The notes under the pieces were generated by a model, which saw only the letters and a program-made list of their open reading frames with translations, did no database searches and was not told the origin of the DNA. This document shows positions 8,241 through 15,425 of a DNA stretch of 64,000 nucleotides, piece after piece. The position numbers and the translations under genes were made by a program. This DNA comes from Bacteroidota bacterium (GTDB lineage Bacteria > Bacteroidota > Bacteroidia > AKYH767-A > OLB10). Where the stretch lies: assembly GCA_024643795.1 (NCBI GenBank), contig JAHEMF010000002.1, forward strand, positions 1 through 64,000, read 5' to 3'. The stretch's first letter is position 1. The number at the start of each line of letters is the position of its first letter.

Positions 8241-9254
8241 TCAGGGCGTGGGCAATGGGTAATAAACCTGTGTAAGCCACTTGGATGTGTCAGGTTCAGC
8301 ACCGGGATCGGTAACATATGATTCCCAAGGAGAACCTTCGAGCCTAATATGTTCTTCGGCTGCGTATTCAGCAATGAAATCATGCACATCACCCAGGTTA
8401 TTGTAGTTCCCCAAATAATCAACCTTGAGTGCCCGAACGGATGGTAGTGACTTAGCAATTACATCATCATTACTCTTTCCGGCTTTCTGTACAGGAATGC
8501 AAGGTTCCATCTTAACTTCTTCATCGCTGTATGAATGATAAATTGCCATTGGAGCTCCTGTCATCGTCAGTTTTTGTTTCATCACCTCCGCCATTAATTT
8601 GCCATACGACTCTCCCAGAGCTTTTGAAATATCAGCAGCGGTACAGGTGACCTCCATAGACATTACCTGTACCTGAGGAGTTAATACTTCTTCAATAGGG
8701 TACCGCTGTTCCTTTTCAATGATCACTGATTGGCAATAGGCTTTCAGGTTGTTCAATGTTTTTTCAAAATCGGGCCCCATCCATCCATCTAACATAAGCC
8801 CAGGGAATACCCTACCCAAAAATCCGACATCTATGTTGATATAACCTACCACTTCGCTTGATGCAGCTGTATTGTTTTTAATGAGCCACCCGGCATCATT
8901 AGGTGGCATTTCTCCAAATGCAATTGAAGTTATAACCTTTGACGGAGGCTCACTTTGTGTGATGGTCATGCTGCCATCACCAACCTGAGGGTGTTCACTC
9001 TTCCATTTATGCACTGCACCCACACCTTCATCCGGCCCTTCAAATTCAGAAGTCATGTCGGGATCCAGATTGTCCCAATACGACCAGTATTGCCATTTTT
9101 TTAAATTGTTGATCTGATCAAAAACCAACTCAGGATTAGAGTTTATCAATACAGACCTTTCAATATGTACGGTGGAAGGAAGAAATAAAGAGATAAATAC
9201 CCACAACAGAATAATGAGTACCAAGCCTGTTCCCAGGAGTTTTAAAACTTTCAT
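8241..9254 (-). CDS. SRPBCC (polyketide cyclase-like) domain fused to GyrI-like effector-binding domain
   Basis: A 337-residue protein with an N-terminal hydrophobic helix (residues about 6-27), a START/SRPBCC lipid- or ligand-binding domain (about 30-175; IERSVLINSNPELVFDQINN and FEGPDEGVGAVHKWKSE) and a GyrI/AraC-effector-type domain (about 190-337; VMSMEVTC, MAIYHSYSDEEVKMEPCIP, TQVYYPL at the end). No DNA-binding domain is present. The N-terminal segment could be a membrane anchor, placing the ligand-binding domains at the envelope. Two small-molecule-binding folds in one chain suggest sequestration or sensing of a hydrophobic ligand; this is inference and the function is unknown. Confidence 0.75.
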   Translation of the reverse strand: MKVLKLLGTGLVLIILLWVFISLFLPSTVHIERSVLINSNPELVFDQINNLKKWQYWSYWDNLDPDMTSEFEGPDEGVGAVHKWKSEHPQVGDGSMTITQSEPPSKVITSIAFGEMPPNDAGWLIKNNTAASSEVVGYINIDVGFLGRVFPGLMLDGWMGPDFEKTLNNLKAYCQSVIIEKEQRYPIEEVLTPQVQVMSMEVTCTAADISKALGESYGKLMAEVMKQKLTMTGAPMAIYHSYSDEEVKMEPCIPVQKAGKSNDDVIAKSLPSVRALKVDYLGNYNNLGDVHDFIAEYAAEEHIRLEGSPWESYVTDPGAEPDTSKWLTQVYYPLPTP

Positions 9255-9415
9255 AATATGATTAATTAGTTAGGTTATTGTTTGGCTACGTCAATACAAT
9301 AATAAAAATTTTATAATTAAACAGGAACCAATCCTGTAAGTTGTTTGTAGTGGGGATCAGGCAACAGTTCTGTAAAAAGGATTACTTTTGCGGCGGCTTT
9401 TTATTAAGTTCTTAA

Positions 9416-9489
9416 GGACCCGTAGTTCAACTGGATAGAATGACAGATTCCGGTTCTGTTGGTTGGGGGTTCGAATCCCTTCGGGTCCG
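9416..9489 (+). tRNA. tRNA-Arg (anticodon CCG)
   Basis: A complete cloverleaf of 74 bases. The acceptor arm GGACCCG pairs with CGGGTCC. The D arm is GTTC/GAAT, the anticodon stem ACAGA/TCTGT encloses loop TTCCGGT with anticodon CCG, and the T loop TTCGAAT is intact. The T stem includes two G-T pairs. The discriminator base is G and no CCA is encoded. It reads CGG codons. Confidence 0.93.
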
Positions 9490-9496
9490 CCGGTGT

Positions 9497-9530
9497 AAAG
9501 ATCAGCTTGTCGAAAGATGGGCTGATCTTT
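9497..9530. terminator. hairpin terminator between tRNA-Arg and the convergent secreted-protein gene
   Basis: AAAGATCAGC and GCTGATCTTT form a perfect 10-bp stem with a 14-base loop, followed by TT on the plus strand and A/T-rich sequence on the minus strand. It sits eight bases after the tRNA and just beyond the stop at 9542, so it probably serves both directions. Confidence 0.7.
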
Positions 9531-9541
9531 TAATATACAAC

Positions 9542-10081
9542 CTAATCAGTTAACTCGATCATCTCTACATCAACAGGTAGCTTGTATTTAAGTAAAAGTT
9601 GTGTGAGATAATGTTTAAATTCTGAACTGATGCCTCCCTTTGTACAGCAATAGCCACCTTTTCCTTTGCACATACACTCGCCCTGCCGTTGAACTTTTAA
9701 TGGAAAACTAGCATACAGGTTGTTGGTATACATACATATTTCAACCAGGGCTTTGATGGATCCTTTCTTGTAAAAAATGATCTGAACATCGTATACAGGA
9801 GTAACGGCTTGTGCAGAGCCGTATGACGACCTTTCGTAGATCCGGTCTAAAAGCAACTTTGCATCTTCGGTAGTCAACTTACTATGTCCGGTAACTTCAA
9901 TTCCGCCTTGTTTTGTTTCGTATCCGGGAGGAAGGATCGGGTCAAATTTATGGTCAGTTATTGTTGAAACAATAACACTGTCAGCACCATTTAACCTGAC
10001 CGCACATTTAGCTGAAGTGGAAAATAATGTTGTGATCAGAAAAACGATCAACAAAGTTGAACGAATCCGGGAGTTTTTCAT
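9542..10081 (-). CDS. secreted cysteine-containing protein of unknown function
   Basis: A 179-residue protein that I do not recognise. It has a signal peptide (STLLIVFLITTLFSTSAKCA) and a mature part rich in beta-prone sequence. A cluster of five cysteines in GECMCKGKGGYCCTKGG (about residues 134-150) could bind metal or form disulfides. Its ATG overlaps the stop of the glycosyltransferase gene by 4 bases, so the two are co-transcribed. That link to lipopolysaccharide-type glycosylation is the only functional hint. Export is inferred from the signal peptide. Confidence 0.65.
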   Translation of the reverse strand: MKNSRIRSTLLIVFLITTLFSTSAKCAVRLNGADSVIVSTITDHKFDPILPPGYETKQGGIEVTGHSKLTTEDAKLLLDRIYERSSYGSAQAVTPVYDVQIIFYKKGSIKALVEICMYTNNLYASFPLKVQRQGECMCKGKGGYCCTKGGISSEFKHYLTQLLLKYKLPVDVEMIELTD

Positions 10082-11073
10082 TGTACAGATCGTAGTATAT
10101 TGTTGGCGGTATTGCTTATCTTAATGATGTCCTGCTCATTCATACACTTAAAATGGCCTTTGGGACATTTTTCATAACCTATCTTGCTGCAAGGCCGGCA
10201 TTTCAAACCTTTAACTTCAAAAATGACAGAATTATTTTCTTGACCCGGCATATATGGATACATACCAAATTCAGGAACTGTATTACCCCAGATGCTGAGC
10301 ACCGGTTTTTTGAATGCCGCTGCGATATGCATAAGGCCGGTATCCGGAGTGATGACAACTACTGAGTGTTTAACCACCTGTGCAGATTGAGCAAGGGTTA
10401 GCTGGCCGCATAAATTTATCGAGTTCGCATTATTTTCACAGATCTCATCCCCGTAAGGGATATCATCGGGCCCACCCAATACAATTACCCGGTGATGGAT
10501 ATCTTTAATAACGGTATTCATAAGTGATGAAGGCATTTTTTTCGTAGAATGATTGGCGCCTGCTACCACAACACCAAATTTTTCAGAACCAATTTTGGTC
10601 AAGACAGATTCAGTTAATGTTCCATTATCACCAATAAAATAATCAAGTCCCTCTTTGTCGTTTGATACTCCCAGACCTCTTACGGTTTCAAAATATCTTT
10701 CAACAATGTGAACAGCAGGGAGTTTGTTGATCTTGAGATTAACCAGCAGCCACTTCTCAAAATTTAATTTGTTGAATGAAGTTGCCTGAGTCTTCAGTGC
10801 TTTTTTGATTAGCGAACTCCTCAGGTTGTGATGAAGGTCAACTATGTGATCGTAGTTTTCTTTTGCCAACTGCTCCTTTACATCAGACAGGTTGTTGTCA
10901 AATTCGATCACCTTATCTATGTAAGGGCTGGAGGCCACAATAGGGGCAAACTGTTTTTTGGTCAGGAAATGCACTTCTGCATCATGTAATTGTTTTTTAA
11001 TGCAACGTGTTACCGGACTTGTAAGAACAATATCACCAATAGAGCTAAAACGTATGACCAGAATCTTTGGCAT
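10078..11073 (-). CDS. glycosyltransferase family 9 (heptosyltransferase-like)
   Basis: A 331-residue GT9 protein with the two-Rossmann GT-B layout of WaaC/WaaF heptosyltransferases. Landmarks are the N-terminal ILVIRFSSIGDIVLTSPVTR with the conserved D, DHIVDLHHNLRSS around 95, VVAGANHSTKKMP around 188, and the nucleotide-sugar site VITPDTGLMHIAAAFKKPVLSIWG around 240-262. A short Cys-rich segment (LKCRPCSKIGYEKCPKGHFKC) lies near the C-terminus and is common in this family. It probably adds a sugar to lipid A core at the cytosolic membrane face; the sugar is not known. Confidence 0.85.
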   Translation of the reverse strand: MPKILVIRFSSIGDIVLTSPVTRCIKKQLHDAEVHFLTKKQFAPIVASSPYIDKVIEFDNNLSDVKEQLAKENYDHIVDLHHNLRSSLIKKALKTQATSFNKLNFEKWLLVNLKINKLPAVHIVERYFETVRGLGVSNDKEGLDYFIGDNGTLTESVLTKIGSEKFGVVVAGANHSTKKMPSSLMNTVIKDIHHRVIVLGGPDDIPYGDEICENNANSINLCGQLTLAQSAQVVKHSVVVITPDTGLMHIAAAFKKPVLSIWGNTVPEFGMYPYMPGQENNSVIFEVKGLKCRPCSKIGYEKCPKGHFKCMNEQDIIKISNTANNILRSVQ

Positions 11074-11078
11074 TGGTA

Positions 11079-11086
11079 CAAATGTA
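11079..11086 (-). promoter_or_regulatory. -7 promoter box of the GT9 gene
   Basis: Reverse-strand TACATTTG, a full TAnnTTTG match, ends 5 bases before the ATG at 11073. This predicts a leaderless transcript. Confidence 0.5.
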
Positions 11087-11128
11087 AAGCAAATTCTCCC
11101 TCTGCATTATCAGGTGTGATTCTATTTC

Positions 11129-11136
11129 TAACTTTG
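11129..11136 (+). promoter_or_regulatory. -7 promoter box of the tatD gene
   Basis: TAACTTTG, a full TAnnTTTG match, ends 5 bases before the GTG start at 11142, back to back with the divergent GT9 promoter. Confidence 0.5.
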
Positions 11137-11141
11137 ATGCG

Positions 11142-11930
11142 GTGATCATAGATACTCACATACATTTATACTCTGATCAATTCGATACTGACAGAGATGA
11201 GTTGGTCAGGGCAGCCATTGATGAACAAGTTGGCATATTCCTGATGCCGAATATTGATATTGCTTCAATAGGCCCTATGATGGCATTGAATGAGAAGTTT
11301 CCTCAAAGGTGCCTTCCAATGTTTGGGTTACATCCTTGTGATGTAAAGACTGATTACTTATCGAAACTTGACGAGATCAAGGATTTCATGCTTAGGAATC
11401 TGGAAGTAACAGTGGCCATTGGTGAAACAGGACTTGACCACTATTGGGATATGACCTATTCCAATGAACAGGAGGAAGCATTAAATATCCAACTCAACTG
11501 GTGCATGGAGTACGATTTGCCGGTTGTTATACATTCACGTGACTCGCTCGATGCAATTCTTTCAATTCTTGAATCCCGTAAAAGCGATGGTTTAAAAGGT
11601 GTTCTTCATTGTTTTTCGGGTACAAGAGAACAAGTGGAAAGAGTAAATAAACTGGATTTTTATTTTGGACTTGGGGGTGTGTTGACATTTAAAAATGGTG
11701 GTCTTGATAAGGTGATTCATGATATTCCTACAAACAGGATAATACTTGAGACCGATGCCCCGTATCTGGCCCCCGTTCCTTATAGAGGAAAAAGAAATGA
11801 ACCTGTGTATATCAGAAAAGTTGCTGAGAAGTTAGCCGAAATGACCAGAAAATCGGTTGATGAGATTGAACGGATCACCACACAAAATGCTGTCAGATTA
11901 TTTGGAATCAAACAACTACCCAATGGCTAA
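11142..11930 (+). CDS. tatD: TatD family metal-dependent hydrolase (DNase)
   Basis: A 262-residue amidohydrolase-fold nuclease. The metal ligands are all visible: the N-terminal DTHIHLY pair of histidines, IGETGLDHY (Glu) around 92, VIHSRDS around 129, LHCFSGT around 155 and the Asp in LETDAPYLAP around 204. TatD enzymes have Mg-dependent 3'-5' exonuclease or D-aminoacyl-tRNA deacylase-like activity in the cytosol. The start is GTG: the nearby ATG at 11137 is out of frame. The last 8 bases overlap the asparaginase start. Confidence 0.92.
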   Translation: MIIDTHIHLYSDQFDTDRDELVRAAIDEQVGIFLMPNIDIASIGPMMALNEKFPQRCLPMFGLHPCDVKTDYLSKLDEIKDFMLRNLEVTVAIGETGLDHYWDMTYSNEQEEALNIQLNWCMEYDLPVVIHSRDSLDAILSILESRKSDGLKGVLHCFSGTREQVERVNKLDFYFGLGGVLTFKNGGLDKVIHDIPTNRIILETDAPYLAPVPYRGKRNEPVYIRKVAEKLAEMTRKSVDEIERITTQNAVRLFGIKQLPNG

Positions 11931-12978
11931 AAAAGTTACCCGCAGGCGCAAAGGAAGTCAGACCAGAATACTCATTATATATACCGGAGGCACTATTGGT
12001 ATGATCCAGGATCCGGTGACCATGGCGCTCAAGCCCTTTAACTTTAATAAGATTCTTTCGGAAATACCTGAGATTCAAAAATTTAACTTTGAAATAGATG
12101 CTATTTCGTTCAGGCCGCTGCTCGACTCTTCAAATATGGAACCTTCAACCTGGATACGTTTGGCTGAGTCTATAGAAGAGCATTATAATAATTATGATGG
12201 TTTTGTGATACTGCATGGAACAGATACTCTCGCTTATACTTCATCAGCACTCAGTTATATGTTAGAGGGACTTACCAAGCCGGTGATATTAACAGGTGCC
12301 CAGCTTCCCGTGAAGGAAGTGCGTACCGATGCTCCTGAGAACCTGATCACAGCACTGGAAATAGCATCCACGCAAGTGAAAGGCAAGCCTGTGATACCTG
12401 AAGTTGCGGTTTATTTTGACTATTCGTTATTTAGGGGTAATAGGGCCAGTAAATACAGCTCTTCCAAGTTTGAGGCGTTTCATTCACCAAATTATCCGGC
12501 TCTGGCCGAGGCAGGGGTGAACATTAAATTCAACAACCTATTGATTATCAATAAGAAAGAGAAAAAATTCAGTGTAAAAAAGGGGATGGATAGCAATGTA
12601 GGTTTGATTACACTGTTTCCTGGAATCAGCAGGGCATGGTTGAAGAGTTGTTTGAGTACACCGGGGTTGAAAGCTGTGATCCTGCAAACTTATGGATCAG
12701 GTAATGCACCTACGGCATCATGGTTCCTGGAAGAGATCCGGCAAGCCATATCGTCGGGAATTTATGTGGTAAATATAAGTCAATGCCCGGCCGGGCATGT
12801 AAAACAGGGAAAATATGCTACAAGCAAGGCTTTGAGCGACATTGGGGTTATTGGGGGGGGTGATATGACCCTGGAAGCGGCCACAACAAAAGTGATGTAC
12901 CTGTTGGGACAAAAAGTAACCAGAAATCAGTTTATCAGAATGGTGTCAAAAAATATATGTGGTGAGTTAAGTGATTGA
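11923..12978 (+). CDS. ansA: type I L-asparaginase
   Basis: A 351-residue asparaginase that hydrolyses L-asparagine to aspartate and ammonia. The first catalytic Thr lies in IYTGGTIGMIQ (about residue 20) and the second in HGTDTLAYTSSALSYM (about 95); YFDYSLFRGNRASKYSS and LQTYGSGNAP are also family signatures. A basic N-terminus (AKKVTRRRKGSQTR) precedes the fold, and there is no signal peptide, consistent with the cytosolic type I enzyme. ATG 11923 overlaps tatD by 8 bases; a longer frame from 11857 would run deep into tatD and is unlikely. Confidence 0.9.
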   Translation: MAKKVTRRRKGSQTRILIIYTGGTIGMIQDPVTMALKPFNFNKILSEIPEIQKFNFEIDAISFRPLLDSSNMEPSTWIRLAESIEEHYNNYDGFVILHGTDTLAYTSSALSYMLEGLTKPVILTGAQLPVKEVRTDAPENLITALEIASTQVKGKPVIPEVAVYFDYSLFRGNRASKYSSSKFEAFHSPNYPALAEAGVNIKFNNLLIINKKEKKFSVKKGMDSNVGLITLFPGISRAWLKSCLSTPGLKAVILQTYGSGNAPTASWFLEEIRQAISSGIYVVNISQCPAGHVKQGKYATSKALSDIGVIGGGDMTLEAATTKVMYLLGQKVTRNQFIRMVSKNICGELSD

Positions 12979-13063
12979 TTTATTTACGTTCTCTTAACAA
13001 TTAACTGTATTATGACATCTGGAATTTTTCTATCTTGCACGCCTTAAAATCAGGGGTAAACAC

Positions 13064-13151
13064 GGAGAGATGTCCGAGTGGTCGATGGAGCACGCCTGGA
13101 AAGTGTGTATACCCCAAAAGGGTATCGTGGGTTCGAATCCCACTCTCTCCG
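13064..13151 (+). tRNA. tRNA-Ser (anticodon GGA)
   Basis: A class II tRNA of 88 bases with a long variable arm (TATACCCC...GGGTATC). The acceptor arm GGAGAGA pairs with TCTCTCC, the anticodon loop CTGGAAA carries GGA, and the T loop is TTCGAAT. No CCA is encoded. It reads UCC/UCU codons. Confidence 0.93.
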
Positions 13152-13159
13152 CAAAGGGA

Positions 13160-13167
13160 TATATTTG
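13160..13167 (+). promoter_or_regulatory. -7 promoter box of the exbB operon
   Basis: TATATTTG, a full TAnnTTTG match, begins 9 bases after the tRNA-Ser gene and 84 bases before the exbB ATG, implying a leader of about 70 bases. No -33 TTG is obvious because that position falls in the tRNA. Confidence 0.35.
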
Positions 13168-13243
13168 TGAAATATTGGCAAAATGCCTATAAAATAGAGT
13201 CATCATAAAAACTAAAAACAACAACAACATTAATAACCATCTT

Positions 13244-13984
13244 ATGAAAAAATTTCTTTCATTCCTGCTTGTAACAGCCGTAATGACCGTTGGCTTTACT
13301 TCTTTTGTTTTTGCTCAGGAGGGGGGCGCAGATGCTCCGGCCGCGGGTGAATCTTCATTTCACCAGATCATAAAAGAAAAATTTATTGAAGGTGATCCGA
13401 TCTTTATGACACCACTTTTGCTTTGCTTCATTTTGGGCATGGCCATCATCATTGAAAGGATCATTTACCTGAACATGTCTACAACCAACACCGATAAATT
13501 GTTGAATGACATTGAAGGTGCATTGGCTTCAGGTGGTGTAGATTCTGCAAAAGAAATTTGCCGTAACACTAAAGGGCCTGTGGCTTCTATATTTTATCAG
13601 GGTCTTGATCGTGAACACGAAGGAATTGAGATCGTTGAAAAATCCGTTATATCATATGGAGGTGTTATGATGGGTAATATGGAACGTGGAATGATATGGA
13701 TATCACTCTTTATTTCTATTGCTCCTATGCTTGGTTTCTTCGGTACCGTAGTTGGTATGGTATCAGCCTTCGATGCAATTGAGGCAGCCGGTGACATTTC
13801 TCCTTCTCTTGTAGCAGGTGGTATCAAGGTTGCACTTCTTACTACTCTTGCAGGACTTATTGTAGCGATGATTCTTCAGGTATTTTACAACTATCTGGTT
13901 TCAAAGATCGATAGCCTTGTTAACCAGATGGAAGATGCTTCTATAAGTCTAATCGACCTGCTGGTAAAGCACAAATTGAAATAA
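13244..13984 (+). CDS. exbB: MotA/TolQ/ExbB proton channel family protein
   Basis: A 246-residue inner-membrane channel subunit that, with ExbD, uses the proton gradient to drive TonB or a similar energiser. It has an N-terminal signal-like helix, a helix around residues 55-75 (FMTPLLLCFILGMAIIIERI), a cytoplasmic middle, and two C-terminal helices with the family signature WISLFISIAPMLGFFGTVVGMVSAFD (helix 2, about 145-170, given here only in outline) and LVAGGIKVALLTTLAGLIVA. It opens a four-gene operon with a 107-residue membrane protein and two ExbD proteins. No tonB is adjacent. Confidence 0.9.
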   Translation: MKKFLSFLLVTAVMTVGFTSFVFAQEGGADAPAAGESSFHQIIKEKFIEGDPIFMTPLLLCFILGMAIIIERIIYLNMSTTNTDKLLNDIEGALASGGVDSAKEICRNTKGPVASIFYQGLDREHEGIEIVEKSVISYGGVMMGNMERGMIWISLFISIAPMLGFFGTVVGMVSAFDAIEAAGDISPSLVAGGIKVALLTTLAGLIVAMILQVFYNYLVSKIDSLVNQMEDASISLIDLLVKHKLK

Positions 13985-14014
13985 TTAAACCAACAATTTA
14001 ACCGTTATACTATT

Positions 14015-14338
14015 ATGATAGATTTTGGATTATGGATCGGTTATCTGCTGGCTATGGCCGGTGCAGCCGGGATGTTGGTGTTTTCGATCCGCAATATTAT
14101 TGGCAATCCAAAAAATGCCAAATACACACTTATGGGAGTTGGAGCCATTGTAGTACTCTTTCTCCTTAGTTGGGTAGTATCTTCAAGTGAGCTTACACCT
14201 CGCATGGTAAATCTTCAAGCATCTGAATCAATGTCAAAAATGATAGGTGCAGGTTTTATTATGTTGTACCTGATGGGTGTTATCACTGTTGCAGCGATAT
14301 TTTATGTAGAGATCAAAAAATTATTTTCCAGGAAATAA
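14015..14338 (+). CDS. small three-helix membrane protein of the exbB-exbD operon
   Basis: A 107-residue hydrophobic protein with three likely membrane helices (about 5-27, 39-57 and 75-96) and a basic C-terminus (KKLFSRK). It is not homologous by eye to ExbB or ExbD. The spacing is 30 bases after exbB and 3 bases before the first exbD. Proteins of this kind recur in Bacteroidota exb operons, so a structural role in the energiser complex is plausible but unproven. Confidence 0.75.
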   Translation: MIDFGLWIGYLLAMAGAAGMLVFSIRNIIGNPKNAKYTLMGVGAIVVLFLLSWVVSSSELTPRMVNLQASESMSKMIGAGFIMLYLMGVITVAAIFYVEIKKLFSRK

Positions 14339-14341
14339 AAT

Positions 14342-14893
14342 ATGTCCAAGAAGAAACATAGATCACTTCCAGAAATTAATGCCGGCTCAATGGCCGACAT
14401 TGCTTTCCTTTTGTTGATCTTTTTCATTGTGGCTACTACTATGGATACCGATAGCGGTATCCTTACAAAACTTCCTCCCATGCCGGAAGAAGATCAGGAG
14501 CCACCACCAGATATCAACCAACGTAACGTTCTCGAAGTGCTTGTAAATGCCAGCGACCAATTGCTTGTAGAAGGCGAATGGACTGATGTGAGTAACCTTC
14601 GGACTCTTACAAAGGAATTCATAGTCAATCCGGCAAAGAGAGAAGATCTTCCCGAAAGCCCTACCAAAGCTGTGGTATCACTTCAGAACGACAGAGGCAC
14701 TAGTTACGACATGTACATTCAGGTACAAAACGAACTCAAGGCCGCGTACAATGAAGTACGGAATGAAGAGTCACAGAACAAGTATGGTAAGTTGTTTGAA
14801 GAACTTACATCAGATCAACGAAAGGAAGTGCAAAACACGTATCCTATCAAGATCTCTGAAGCTGAACCAAAGGATATAGGAGGGAACAACTGA
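14342..14893 (+). CDS. exbD: ExbD/TolR biopolymer transport protein (first copy)
   Basis: A 183-residue ExbD-family protein with one N-terminal helix. INAGSMADIAFLLLIFFIVATTM (residues about 11-33) carries the conserved membrane Asp in the sequence MADIAFLL, the proton-relay residue. The rest is periplasmic, with a VLEVLVNASDQLLVEGEW strand region and an extended charged C-terminal tail (EELTSDQRKEVQNTYPIKIS) not typical of E. coli ExbD. Its stop shares one base with the ATG of the second exbD. Confidence 0.88.
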   Translation: MSKKKHRSLPEINAGSMADIAFLLLIFFIVATTMDTDSGILTKLPPMPEEDQEPPPDINQRNVLEVLVNASDQLLVEGEWTDVSNLRTLTKEFIVNPAKREDLPESPTKAVVSLQNDRGTSYDMYIQVQNELKAAYNEVRNEESQNKYGKLFEELTSDQRKEVQNTYPIKISEAEPKDIGGNN

Positions 14894-15372
14894 TGTCGAA
14901 ATTTAAAAAGAAAAAAGCAGGAGGCACTCCGGGCATCAATACAGCATCTCTTCCTGATATTGTATTTATGTTGTTATTCTTCTTCATGGTAACAACCACT
15001 ATACGTGATGCAAGTTTAAAAGTGAAGATCGTAACACCAAATGCCACTGAGATACAGAAGCTGGAGAAGAAATCACTTGTTTCCTACATCTATGTTGGGC
15101 CGCCATCAACGCCTGCACTACGCTCGGTATTTGGTACGGAACCACGTATCCAGCTGAATGATACATACGCTACTGTAGATGAGATAGCAGAATTCATTGA
15201 AAAGGAAAGACAGTCGAGAGATGAAGCAGAGATACCATATCTCACCACTTCATTGAAGATCGATAAGGATACCAGAATGGGTATAGTTACAGATATAAAA
15301 CAGGAGCTGAGAAAGTTGAATGCATTAAAGATTAACTACTCAACTAAAAAAGGTGGAACAGCTTCCAAATAA
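14893..15372 (+). CDS. exbD: ExbD/TolR biopolymer transport protein (second copy)
   Basis: A 159-residue ExbD-family protein. The single helix near residues 17-38 has the conserved Asp in SLPDIVFMLLFFFMVTT, preceded by a basic start (KFKKKKAGG). The periplasmic part includes TSLKIDKDTRMGIVTDIKQEL. It is clearly diverged from the first copy, so the pair may form a heterodimer in one channel. It is the last gene of the operon and a strong terminator follows. Confidence 0.88.
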   Translation: MSKFKKKKAGGTPGINTASLPDIVFMLLFFFMVTTTIRDASLKVKIVTPNATEIQKLEKKSLVSYIYVGPPSTPALRSVFGTEPRIQLNDTYATVDEIAEFIEKERQSRDEAEIPYLTTSLKIDKDTRMGIVTDIKQELRKLNALKINYSTKKGGTASK

Positions 15373-15396
15373 CAAATAAGAGATTGTGAAAATTTG

Positions 15397-15425
15397 ACGG
15401 CACCAATTTGGTGCCGTTTTTTTTT
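15397..15425. terminator. bidirectional terminator between exbD and the ABC exporter
   Basis: ACGGCACCA and TGGTGCCGT form a 9-bp stem with a 3-base loop followed by nine T on the plus strand. The convergent ABC transporter gene ends at 15424, so the hairpin may serve both units. Confidence 0.8.
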
